24,909 bases of DNA from JBFKOL01 sp041628815 (GCA_041628815.1 JBFKOL010000022.1:1-24909); one strand, 5' to 3'; shown: positions 1 through 7,167, counted from the first letter of the stretch. Made by a program: numbers and translations. Notes: generated from the letters alone by a model not told the origin.

Positions 1-2350
1 CTCTTGTGTGATTTATAAACGTATTAGGATTAAGGCTTTCAAGGGTCTTGTTGAAATCAAATACGATATTTTCTTTGACCAGATTCACTTTATGCAGCCT
101 CCACCGTACAGCCAATTTGTAAAGAAGAGACTCGATGCCTTTGGTAGTTCCATGGTCTATAGCCTCTGCCGCCAAATGAATGGATTTTAAATAATCACGA
201 TTATCCCTTGCCAATCTTGCCTCACGCCAATAACTCAATGACAACTGCTCATCCACTTTCCACGATTGAAATAATGCCGTAAAGGCCGCCCACGTCGCAA
301 AAATGGTCAGGCCGGAAAGGATGACGCCGGCAACGATGTACCTGTTTCGTTTCCTGATCGCCTGCCGTCGCGATGCCTTGTATCCTTCATCCACGAAAGC
401 CTTTTCCACCTTGCCCAGCGACAATTCAGCGGCTACCTCATGCGCGCGCTGTACCTTGCCACCTGTCCACAGGTCGTCCTCCTGTCGGCCATTTTCCTCC
501 CACACCTTGGCATCGCGCTCGACCTGCTGGAGAAAGAGCAGCTCGGAACGCTGGTCGTCGAGCCATCGCTTCAAAGGCGGCCAGGAGCGGAAGAGCGATT
601 CGTGGGATACCTCTACGATCTTGTCGTCGCCGTCGGCATAGGTAAACAGGAGACGGCGGTCCACGAACTTCATGAGCAGGTCCTCGATAGAGGCCAAATC
701 GGGGTGCGAGAGCGAGGCTGGTTTACGTGCATAGGTGCCATCCTCCGAGAGCCGCGCCATCTGGAGGAAAGCGCGGCGCAGCGCATCGGCTTTGCCGTCC
801 TTGCGCGCCACTTTGAGCAGAACATCGGCCTCCGAACTGATGGCGCCCTGCAGGCCGCCGAGCTGTTCATATTCTCGGATTTCTAGCAGCCCATCGTCAC
901 GGAAATCGCGCCACATCTTCCAGAGCGTAAAAGAGAGCAGTGGCAGCGCATCGCTGGTACCGGTATCTGCCATGAGGCGGTCGGCAAGGCCGTCTTCGAG
1001 AGTCAAAGCGCCGAGTTCGGCCGGTTTTTCGATGATCTCGCGGAGGTATTCGTGACGCATCGGTCCCAGCGAAAGGCTCTCGAAATCAATGCCACGCAAA
1101 GCGGTATTGCGCTGGAAAGCACCGAGGTAGTCCGACCGCATCGAACCGAGGACCATCGGTGCATCGGCACCAGCTTCGAGGCTAGCGCTTAGAAGCTGCA
1201 GGAATCGTTGCGAAGGGCTGTCTTCTTCCTGCCCCAGCATTTCCTCGAACTGATCGATCACGATCAGGACGCGGGCATGGCGCTGGTCTTTGGATAGTCT
1301 TCGCAACTGGTCGCAGAGGGCATTGAGGGAGGTGACCGTACCGGCACTTTGCTGTAATGTGAGTTCCGGGACTGCGCCACAGATCCTGCGCAGGTCTTCT
1401 ACCGACCATTCGAGGAAGTGATCCAGCCTTCCGCCAGCCCCGTCCGGCGGGTTTTGACGCAACTCTTCGATCTGGTCGAGGAGTTTTCTCAACCGCTTAT
1501 CGGGTGCCTGGCCGGTTTCTGGTGTATCATCGCCGGAAGTCTTTTCAACTGTCCGTATATTCTGCTCTTTGGAGAGTTCGGCAGCCAGGTAGGCGGCCGT
1601 AAACGACTTTGCCTTTTCTGCAGGTAAGGATTGGCGAAAGGCCTTCTCCAGCGATATGGCCAGTTCGCGAAACGGATCTCTTCCCGGCCGGAAAGGATCG
1701 ACGATGATCCATTGGTCGCGCATCCGCCTCAGGCGTGGCAGGATCCCAGCCATGACGAGCGATGACTTGCCGCTGCCGGAGGCTCCTACGACCATGACGA
1801 GGTTGGGCGCACCGCGCGAGACGGTTTCCACACCGGTCCGTATTTCGTCATTGCGCCCGAAGAAAACCGCCGCATCTTTTTCCTTGTAAGAGGCGAGTCC
1901 CAGGTAGGGTGGCTGCGACGGGTCCCAGTCTCCCCTGACACCCAGGAGCTGCAGATCCTTTAATCCGTTCCACAAGCGCCTGTATCCGTCTTCCGGGTCG
2001 GCGGCCATCTTGATGATTTGCCGGTCGGAGAGTATGGACGGTAGGGATGAGGTGCGGACCGACTCGTCGAAGATCAGCGAGATGATGTGTTTGCCCTCCA
2101 TGCGCGCCAGCGCGACTTCCGCAAAACACCATTTAGAGGCGAGGTAGTCCGCACTGATGATGGCGATCACCCCCTGGCAGGCACGCAACTTGCGGTACAG
2201 CGTCTGTTCCCAGCTCTGGCCGGCCTGGATGCCTCGTTCGGGGTCGAAATCCAGGAAGATGGAATGATGATCCTTTTGAGCCAGCCGTTGCCGTACTTCT
2301 TTGGCGAAATCATTGTCGCGGCTGCTGTGGCTGATGAAGAGGGTACTCAT
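1..2350 (-). CDS. TIR-nSTAND1 NTPase with transmembrane segment, C-terminus off the window
   Basis: Reading the minus strand from the ATG at 2350 gives 783 codons with no stop before the left edge, so the gene is partial at its C-terminus. Residues 1 to about 130 form a TIR domain: it opens STLFISHSSRDNDFA, and the SKWCFAE stretch carries the expected catalytic glutamate at about residue 78, as in NAD-consuming TIRs. An nSTAND1-type NTPase follows from about 145 (PPYLGLASY, then FFGR). Its Walker A is GASGSGKSS with Lys195, its Walker B is VLIVIDQFEE around 361-370, and the family signature VSHESLFRSWPPLKRWLDD lies near 581. A hydrophobic helix (about 671-694) looks like a membrane span, followed by an alpha-helical LARDNRDYLKSIHLAAEA stretch. 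WD40 repeats often follow in this family, but none can be seen here. Inferred role: a ligand-triggered switch that activates the TIR, as in defence or programmed-death systems. The trigger is unknown. The domain calls are firm; the defence role is inference. Confidence 0.9.
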   Translation of the reverse strand, partial: MSTLFISHSSRDNDFAKEVRQRLAQKDHHSIFLDFDPERGIQAGQSWEQTLYRKLRACQGVIAIISADYLASKWCFAEVALARMEGKHIISLIFDESVRTSSLPSILSDRQIIKMAADPEDGYRRLWNGLKDLQLLGVRGDWDPSQPPYLGLASYKEKDAAVFFGRNDEIRTGVETVSRGAPNLVMVVGASGSGKSSLVMAGILPRLRRMRDQWIIVDPFRPGRDPFRELAISLEKAFRQSLPAEKAKSFTAAYLAAELSKEQNIRTVEKTSGDDTPETGQAPDKRLRKLLDQIEELRQNPPDGAGGRLDHFLEWSVEDLRRICGAVPELTLQQSAGTVTSLNALCDQLRRLSKDQRHARVLIVIDQFEEMLGQEEDSPSQRFLQLLSASLEAGADAPMVLGSMRSDYLGAFQRNTALRGIDFESLSLGPMRHEYLREIIEKPAELGALTLEDGLADRLMADTGTSDALPLLSFTLWKMWRDFRDDGLLEIREYEQLGGLQGAISSEADVLLKVARKDGKADALRRAFLQMARLSEDGTYARKPASLSHPDLASIEDLLMKFVDRRLLFTYADGDDKIVEVSHESLFRSWPPLKRWLDDQRSELLFLQQVERDAKVWEENGRQEDDLWTGGKVQRAHEVAAELSLGKVEKAFVDEGYKASRRQAIRKRNRYIVAGVILSGLTIFATWAAFTALFQSWKVDEQLSLSYWREARLARDNRDYLKSIHLAAEAIDHGTTKGIESLLYKLAVRWRLHKVNLVKENIVFDFNKTLESLNPNTFINHTR

Positions 2351-2385
2351 TGATTGAAATGAACCTATAAAATAGTAAGAATAAG

Positions 2386-2416
2386 GAATGAATGATGAAT
2401 GATGAATTCATAATTT
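2386..2416. repeat. AT-rich ATGAATGATGAA/ATTCATAA repeat (copy 1)
   Basis: Short tandem GAATGAT units run into GAATTCATAATT. Similar ATTCATAA/TTATGAAT blocks occur at 9681-9704, 10892-10927 and 11409-11424, always at gene boundaries. They may be dispersed low-complexity filler; no function is apparent. Confidence 0.5.
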
Positions 2417-2591
2417 GACCTCCTCCCTTTATTTCATGCCAAAGAATCTAAACTAAAACTTATGGGTTTCTTACGATATATTATAGTATCTTCGCGATCA
2501 TCTTTCAGTTACATACTTTCCGTTAGATTTCCTATTATCTCTTTTTTCGTTAATAAGAATTTTCCAGAAAATTTATTGTAGTTCAAGGAGC

Positions 2592-2612
2592 CATATGCCT
2601 ATTTGGCATATG
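2592..2612 (+). promoter_or_regulatory. Perfect 8-bp hairpin in RRM gene leader
   Basis: CATATGCC and GGCATATG form a perfect 8-bp stem around a 5-base TATTT loop, ending 54 bases before the RRM start codon. It could be an mRNA leader hairpin or a protein-binding dyad. Its location just ahead of an RNA-binding-protein gene makes autoregulation or temperature sensing possible, but that is inference. Confidence 0.5.
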
Positions 2613-2621
2613 AGATTCAAT

Positions 2622-2638
2622 CTATTCACTGTGAATAG
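2622..2638 (+). promoter_or_regulatory. 17-bp dyad (CTATTCAC-T-GTGAATAG) ahead of RRM gene
   Basis: Two perfect 8-base arms flank a single T. As DNA this is a near-continuous palindrome typical of a dimeric regulator site; as RNA it would fold into a 7-bp stem with a 3-base loop. It starts 10 bases after the CATATGCC hairpin and ends 28 bases before the ATG. The two structures together suggest a structured leader. Confidence 0.5.
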
Positions 2639-2666
2639 AAATTACTTATTTATTTAAATATTTTAT

Positions 2667-2933
2667 ATGAACATTTTTGTTGCCAAGCTCGATTTTAATA
2701 CACAAAGTGATGATTTGAATGATGCTTTCACGCGGTATGGCACCGTAACTTCTGCTAAAGTGATAATGGATAAAATGACCGGACGATCCAAAGGATTCGG
2801 ATTTGTAGAAATGGCCAACGACAACGAAGCATTAGAAGCCATTCAAGCCTTGAACAATTCGGAGCTCCAGAGAAGGACAATCATTGTAAAAAAGGCTGAA
2901 CCCAGAAAGGAACGTACATTCAACAAATGGTAA
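2667..2933 (+). CDS. RRM-domain RNA-binding protein
   Basis: The 88-residue protein is essentially one RNA recognition motif. RNP2 is the N-terminal NIFVAKL, and RNP1 is KGFGFVEM at about residues 43-50 with the aromatic Phe residues that stack on RNA bases. A short basic tail (KKAEPRKERTFNKW) follows. Small single-RRM proteins of this kind occur in cyanobacteria and Bacteroidota and are often cold- or stress-responsive; cyanobacterial members are often linked to rpsU. An S21-like gene follows here on the same strand about 220 bases downstream, and a strong hairpin separates them. The leader has two dyads. The start ATG has no purine-rich Shine-Dalgarno, as is usual in Bacteroidota. RNA target unknown. 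Confidence 0.93.
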   Translation: MNIFVAKLDFNTQSDDLNDAFTRYGTVTSAKVIMDKMTGRSKGFGFVEMANDNEALEAIQALNNSELQRRTIIVKKAEPRKERTFNKW

Positions 2934-2960
2934 AATCAAAACACTTCTAGATTAATAAAA

Positions 2961-3000
2961 CAAGTGGTTTTCAAAGATGCAATTCTTTGAAAACTACTTG
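2961..3000. terminator. Strong 17-bp hairpin between RRM and rpsU genes
   Basis: CAAGTGGTTTTCAAAGA (2961-2977) pairs with TCTTTGAAAACTACTTG (2984-3000) across a 6-base loop, with a single G-T wobble. The plus-strand tail (TACTTAAC) is a poor U-tract, whereas read on the minus strand the stem is followed by TTTTATTAA. It may end the RRM transcript, attenuate read-through into rpsU, or protect a 3' end. Confidence 0.6.
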
Positions 3001-3157
3001 TACTTAACACAACTTGGAAGGCCGATGGTCATAAATTTTCAGAGTATTGCTATCTGCCCTTCACCATAATGTTTACTCTGCAGTCCTGACATGTTGTCCC
3101 AATATATAGATCAGGGTTTTTTGAAATATCTGAACATAACACCAACAACATGATTCA

Positions 3158-3343
3158 TTGCTAATAATTAATAGAAAAGAGACAGAGTCAATTGATCGAA
3201 TGATCAAGAGATATAAAAGAAAACATCGAGATGTAAGACAGTTGTCCGAAATGAAACGACGCAAGAATTTCGTAAAAAAATCCGTTCAAAGGAGAAACGA
3301 GATTTTGAATGCGAAATATCGTCAAGAAAAGCATGGCAAGTGA
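3158..3343 (+). CDS. rpsU: 30S ribosomal protein bS21-like, TTG start
   Basis: The 61-residue, strongly basic product begins MLIIN and continues SIDRMIKRYKRK, RRKNF and KKSVQRRNEILNAKYR, the pattern of Bacteroidota bS21, which sits on the 30S platform near the 3' end of 16S rRNA and affects initiation. Family members usually start MLIIN, which places the start at the TTG at 3158. The ATG eight bases upstream (3150) is in another frame and stops after four codons. No Shine-Dalgarno-like purine run precedes the TTG. The gene follows the RRM gene on the same strand, echoing the rbp-rpsU linkage known in cyanobacteria. The protein is slightly short and its central sequence looks divergent, so this may be an accessory paralogue rather than the main genomic copy; that cannot be decided here. 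Confidence 0.85.
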   Translation: MLIINRKETESIDRMIKRYKRKHRDVRQLSEMKRRKNFVKKSVQRRNEILNAKYRQEKHGK

Positions 3344-3832
3344 TGGACAACCGAAATAAGCCAAAGCTTTTGAACAGGTCCCAAAATCAGAGCAGTCTAA
3401 CCATTTCTTTACTTTGGGCAACTCACTCCAGCTGCCTTTGATGATGTCTGTACTTTTTAATAACAAGGCGGATAACTGGCTTCAGGCAATGGCCCATATG
3501 AACAAAGTCAGGGCATTCGCCATAAAAACTTCAGGACCGATTCCCCAGAATAGTGAATAAGTTGTTGGAATAGGGCATAACTCATCATTTTTTGCGCTTT
3601 TCCTTATATGTACATTTCATCTATACCCGCATTTCGCTTGGTATGGTTCAAAAAGAAGGGATAACGGTCAATGATTCTGTTCTGCCCATGACCGTCACAG
3701 GAGTTGGGAAAGAAATAGTAGATCACTGCAAATACCAGAATGGAGTAGACTAACCGTGTCCACCTTGTATTGAAGCATAACAGGTTATTGATACATGTAA
3801 AGTTTGGTAAACGAATACCTTTCAATTACCTA
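3344..3832. other. Gene-poor AT-rich gap with an open remnant
   Basis: About 490 bases without a confident gene. On the plus strand one frame is open for 66 codons from 3360 to 3560 (reading KAFEQVPKSEQSNHFF early and NWLQAMAHMNKVRAF later). It has no start codon at its beginning, and internal ATGs first appear at 3441, so it may be a decayed gene end. On the minus strand a 73-codon frame (3604-3825) begins eight bases after the DUF6090 stop and has one hydrophobic segment, but resembles nothing I know. Neither is strong enough to call. Confidence 0.4.
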
Positions 3833-4564
3833 TCAGTTTCTGCGAGAATGAAGTTCTTCATCAATATGGCGTATCAGAGTTTCAATAGCCAACGTGGTTG
3901 ATTCGGTGTATTCTATGTTATCTTCTCTTATGGTAATCAGGATGCTTAAAAAGTTTATGAACTCTTCATCTTGCTTCAGTCGGTCGAAATCATTGGGGCG
4001 AGCAAGATTTTGATTGATATCTCTCCTCACATTGCTGACCATCATCCGCTGGGTGGTATTCTGACTGAAGGACCACTCCCACTTGATCATGTCTTCTTCC
4101 AGTGATTGAATATCAAAACTGTAGACTTTACTGATATGTCTTTTTAGGCTGTCATTCTTAATGATATCGATGCCTTTGGACTTAATGGTTTCATAGGTCA
4201 ATGTTGACAGATAGGGCTGTGCCCAAATATCGAGGTATGTAAAAGCGGAATCCAATTCAGGGATGTATGGTTTATCATTAATGAGGTGGTCATAAATCAT
4301 ACGATATCCTGCTAGAATTGCTTTGTTATCCTCGACTGATAATTCTAGTTCTCTTACAGAATATGTGAGGTCCGATTTGAGCTCTTCCAGTAAGGACAAT
4401 TCTAACCTATCTTGTTTTCTGGCCTCATTCCAATTATTAATTTGTAAAGCAATCAATATACCAATGACCACCAGGGCAATCTCACCGATGGCATAGAGCA
4501 AGTACTTCCTGCCAGACCCAGACTCAATCAAAGAGTTTCTGATTTTACGAAGTAATGTTAGCAT
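3833..4564 (-). CDS. DUF6090 family membrane protein (copy 1)
   Basis: This 243-residue protein has the hallmark DUF6090 N-terminus: MLTLLRKIRNSLIES, then KYLLYAIGEIALVVIGILIA as the single transmembrane span (about 21-41), followed directly by LQINNWNEA. The remaining 200 residues are charged and helical, with many Glu/Asp, and are probably on one side of the membrane with coiled-coil character. The family is widespread in Bacteroidota and uncharacterised; no catalytic motif is seen. A second intact copy lies just upstream on the same strand and a broken third copy at 6932-7111. The membrane-anchor segment is nearly identical among the three while the rest diverges, so the anchor is under different constraint from the body. 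Confidence 0.85.
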   Translation of the reverse strand: MLTLLRKIRNSLIESGSGRKYLLYAIGEIALVVIGILIALQINNWNEARKQDRLELSLLEELKSDLTYSVRELELSVEDNKAILAGYRMIYDHLINDKPYIPELDSAFTYLDIWAQPYLSTLTYETIKSKGIDIIKNDSLKRHISKVYSFDIQSLEEDMIKWEWSFSQNTTQRMMVSNVRRDINQNLARPNDFDRLKQDEEFINFLSILITIREDNIEYTESTTLAIETLIRHIDEELHSRRN

Positions 4565-4733
4565 CTTTTAAAAAGTGGCCTTAATCTTTCCAATCATGTC
4601 TCACCGCACAGGTAACAAGCATCCCGATTTATCCGAGATATCACACCGATTGTCAGACTTTCATTTTTCATTTATTCGGTTATTTTAATCTCATTGTTCA
4701 ACTCCTGAACTGGTTTAAGGGCTCAAATACCTT
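4565..4733. other. Spacer between the two DUF6090 genes
   Basis: An AT-rich spacer of 169 bases with no gene and no clear hairpin. It is long enough for copy 1 to have its own promoter, but I see no firm box. Confidence 0.4.
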
Positions 4734-5513
4734 CTATTTTTCTAACAGGGTATCCAGATGATCGATCATATCAAGCACCCGCTGTTTTGTCTGAGCGTGC
4801 CATCGAAGTTCAGCCTGGGCATTACCAATTACCCAGGATAGTTTTGGCTTCAAAAGCGGATCACTGGCCATTTTCTTCCAATCCACCGGGTATTGTCTAG
4901 CGAGTAAGGAATCGCGGGGAGCTATTTCGCGCAGCCGCCCATCCACATATTTGGACCGGGAATAATCACCGTAATCTTCCCAAACCTTTTTTTTACTTAA
5001 CTCGTAACGCACATTTATTTGTTGTAGATAGTTCACGTAAGAATCGAGTTTTCGTTTTATTTCATTATCCCGTATCAGCCTTATGTTGCCCGAATTGATG
5101 AGGTCATTATAAGTCGACAAATTCGCATTGTAGAACACAAGAAAACCGGCTCTCAGGGTACTCCTTATTAGCTTTACGGTATCTTTTACTTCGCCCGTTT
5201 CAAGAAAATTGAGAACGTATGTCGCATGACGGATATGATCGTTGGCATTACGCAAAACATTCTTCACCATCAACGTATCGCTGACTAAATCACGTCGTAA
5301 TTCCGAAAGGTATTCGCGTTCCTGGGCTCTCTCTTGAGAATAGATGTTCCAGTTATTGATCTGCAAGGCAATCAATATTCCAATGACTACCAATGCTATC
5401 TCCCCTATGGCATAGAGCAGGTACTTCCTGGCTGATCCTTCCTCCGTCGCCAAGGCTACACCGGGCGGGGATTCAATCAATGACTTACGAATTTTTCGAA
5501 GAAATGTGAGCAT
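4734..5513 (-). CDS. DUF6090 family membrane protein (copy 2)
   Basis: A 259-residue paralogue of the neighbouring DUF6090 protein. It starts MLTFLRKIRKSLIES, carries a ten-residue longer linker than copy 1 (PPGVALATEEGSAR), then the same span KYLLYAIGEIALVVIGILIA (about 31-51) and LQINNWN. The body (60-259) is soluble, charged and helical, with little visible similarity to copy 1. At DNA level the anchor region (5406-5430) is almost identical to 4487-4511 in copy 1, consistent with duplication or gene conversion of the 5' end. The broken third copy resembles this one most, sharing the CAATGCTATCTCCCC stretch. Function unknown. Confidence 0.85.
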   Translation of the reverse strand: MLTFLRKIRKSLIESPPGVALATEEGSARKYLLYAIGEIALVVIGILIALQINNWNIYSQERAQEREYLSELRRDLVSDTLMVKNVLRNANDHIRHATYVLNFLETGEVKDTVKLIRSTLRAGFLVFYNANLSTYNDLINSGNIRLIRDNEIKRKLDSYVNYLQQINVRYELSKKKVWEDYGDYSRSKYVDGRLREIAPRDSLLARQYPVDWKKMASDPLLKPKLSWVIGNAQAELRWHAQTKQRVLDMIDHLDTLLEK

Positions 5514-5600
5514 AAACTAAAAATAAGAAACCAAGATCAGATTCCTCAAAGTGATTCACCCTTCAGAAGGATTAAGTGTTTACCAAATTTGCACTATCCA

Positions 5601-6746
5601 TTATATGTTTAACCACGATACGACCTTCACCTGGGATCTGGACTGATTTTTGCTCCCGCTGTAGATGAGATTTTTATGAATTGGGGTATCCTCACTTATT
5701 TTATCAAAATATACCAGGTTTTTAAAGTATGCGGATTTGATGGTAGTTGAGGCTTTTATTTCATGGACATAGATGGCTCCACCCTCCTCGTATAATAAAT
5801 CGACTTCATGCCCTTTGGTATCTCTCCAAAACCAAAAATCACGCAGCAGGGATTGATGTGCATTCTTTTTTATCATTTCTGAAATAATCAGATTCTCAAA
5901 AATCGAACCCCAGTATTTATGTTGAGGATTGAGCTGATTCTTTTTGATTCTGAGAAGATGACATAATATTCCTACATCATAAAAATATAATTTCGGACTC
6001 TTTGTAATACGCTTACTGAAATTCTTGTAGAATGGAGGTAAGAGATAAATTATAAAGCTGGTCTCCAGGATAGAAAGCCAATTACGCAGTGTAGTATGGC
6101 TGACTCCTACATCTCTCGCCATATCATTATAATTGACAAGTTGGGCACTTCGGGTAGCACATATTCTAAGACACCTTCGGAAGGCTGAGTTGTTCTGTAT
6201 ATTGATTAATTCGGTGACATCGCGATTGACATAGGTAGTAATATAGTTAGCGTAATATCTATCCGGATCTAGGGAGCGATCGTATATGGCAGGATAGAAT
6301 CCCGTCGTACATGATTGACTAACGGTTGAAGGCAATTGCCCTGAAGATTTCAATTCTTGGATATCCAGAGGATATAACTGTAAGATATCCACACGTCCTG
6401 CGAGGCTCTGTGTGATGCGTTCCATTAATTGAAAATTTTGCGATCCGGACAAGATGAATTGACCCATTTCAGGGCGCCCGTCTACTACACCTTGTAGGTA
6501 AGAGAATAATTCTGGTACTCTTTGTACCTCATCAAATATGACTTTGTTGTTATATTCTTCCAAGAATGCTTTCGGATCAGATTGGGCAAAATCTCTCGTG
6601 TCAGGGTTCTCTAAAGAAACATAACGATATGTCTTTAACTCTTTAACAAGGGTGGTCTTGCCAGATTGCCGAGGGCCGATGACAGCAGTAATGGGATAAG
6701 ATGTCAGACTTTTTTGTAGGGAGGAAAACAGCGTTCTTTTGATCAT
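5601..6746 (-). CDS. AAA_14/DUF4143 family ATPase
   Basis: The 381-residue protein fits the AAA_14 plus DUF4143 family at its usual length. Walker A is GPRQSGKT (24-31), Walker B VIFDE (69-73), and ILSGSQ (98-103) is the sensor-like strand. A helix-turn-helix-like segment (about 204-226, DMARDVGVSHTTLRNWL) follows. The C-terminal part has a restriction-nuclease-like layout: FEN Glu284, HEVD with Asp316, and HEIK with Glu329 and Lys331, so a PD-(D/E)XK fold is likely, though activity is unproven. These genes are common, patchily distributed singletons whose function is unknown. Three direct repeats 40 bases upstream suggest control by a bound protein, possibly itself. It lies between intact and broken DUF6090 genes. 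Confidence 0.88.
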   Translation of the reverse strand: MIKRTLFSSLQKSLTSYPITAVIGPRQSGKTTLVKELKTYRYVSLENPDTRDFAQSDPKAFLEEYNNKVIFDEVQRVPELFSYLQGVVDGRPEMGQFILSGSQNFQLMERITQSLAGRVDILQLYPLDIQELKSSGQLPSTVSQSCTTGFYPAIYDRSLDPDRYYANYITTYVNRDVTELINIQNNSAFRRCLRICATRSAQLVNYNDMARDVGVSHTTLRNWLSILETSFIIYLLPPFYKNFSKRITKSPKLYFYDVGILCHLLRIKKNQLNPQHKYWGSIFENLIISEMIKKNAHQSLLRDFWFWRDTKGHEVDLLYEEGGAIYVHEIKASTTIKSAYFKNLVYFDKISEDTPIHKNLIYSGSKNQSRSQVKVVSWLNI

Positions 6747-6785
6747 TTAATGGGTTTTTTTTGTGCATAAAAGATAATATGAAAG

Positions 6786-6843
6786 TTCATTTTACACCAT
6801 AATAATATTCAATATACACCATAATTATATTCATTTTACACCA
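6786..6843 (-). repeat. Three direct repeats spaced 22 bp upstream of the AAA_14 gene
   Basis: The 14-base unit TTCATTTTACACCA (plus strand) occurs at 6786-6799 and 6830-6843, with TTCAATATACACCA at 6808-6821 between them. The period is exactly 22 bases, about two helical turns, so the copies face the same side of DNA; spacers are TAATAATA and TAATTATA. Read toward the gene the unit is TGGTGTAAAATGAA. The array ends 40 bases before the start codon, and a near-consensus TATCTTTT lies just downstream of it, so it probably overlaps the promoter. It looks like an operator array, or iterons. Confidence 0.75.
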
Positions 6844-6870
6844 AATAAATATGCAGATTGCATGAACCCA

Positions 6871-6904
6871 AAAAGGGACAACTTTCATACCGCTTATCCC
6901 TTTT
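6871..6904 (+). terminator. Possible terminator hairpin
   Basis: AAAAGGGA (6871-6878) and TCCCTTTT (6897-6904) are perfect arms around an 18-base loop. The plus-strand continuation GTTTTTATT resembles a U-tract. No plus-strand gene ends just upstream, so the hairpin may be a relic or act on antisense transcripts. Confidence 0.35.
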
Positions 6905-6931
6905 GTTTTTATTGTCGTAATAACTGATTAT

Positions 6932-7111
6932 TGATCTCAAAGAAATCAAGATCCCCATTACTGCCAATGCTATCTCCCCGACGGCATAGAGCAAGTACCT
7001 GCCCGCGAACCGTCGCTAAAAGCTGTGGTCGCCTGAGACCGGCTAGGCAGGCTTCCTGGCTTCCCTGGATTCAAGCAATGACTTCCTTATTTTCCGCAGG
7101 AACGTAAGCAT
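6932..7111 (-). pseudogene. Broken DUF6090 gene (5' end only)
   Basis: Reading the minus strand from the ATG at 7111 gives MLTFLRKIRKSLLES, then a degraded linker with two stop codons, then RYLLYAVGEIALAVMGILIS, clearly the DUF6090 anchor. After that a one-base shift is needed to read EINNQ, the counterpart of QINNW. No body domain follows; instead the AAA_14 gene with its repeats comes next in the same direction. The gene has therefore lost its function through nonsense changes, a frameshift and loss of its 3' part. Whether the AAA_14 unit arrived by insertion into it is an inference. Confidence 0.8.
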
Positions 7112-7167
7112 GCTTTATCCGCCGTAATCATAATAGAGGCGGATAATGAAGATACAAAACGAGATTT

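Larger units (their letters stand above)
2351..2666. other. Divergent intergenic region between TIR-STAND and RRM genes
   Basis: These 316 bases carry no credible gene. They separate two divergent genes and must hold both promoters. Near the TIR-STAND start lies a short tandem ATGAATG-type repeat ending in ATTCATAATT (2386-2416). The middle is AT-rich. Two dyads close to the RRM gene are listed separately. I could not place a convincing TAnnTTTG promoter box on either strand. Confidence 0.6.

Noticed and set aside
303..886. Plus-strand frames of 90-148 codons opposite the TIR-STAND gene.
   Set aside because: They are antisense to a continuous minus-strand frame that shows clear domain motifs, and their own products are basic and low-complexity.
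3150..3164. ATG at 3150 as start of S21.
   Set aside because: That ATG is in a different frame and stops after four codons; the MLIIN start of the family needs the TTG at 3158.
3188..3466. Minus-strand 92-codon frame overlapping rpsU.
   Set aside because: It is the antisense of a recognisable S21 coding region and has no family resemblance.
3604..3825. Minus-strand 73-codon frame downstream of DUF6090 copy 1.
   Set aside because: It follows the upstream stop by eight bases and has one hydrophobic patch, but no recognisable homology; not listed as a gene.
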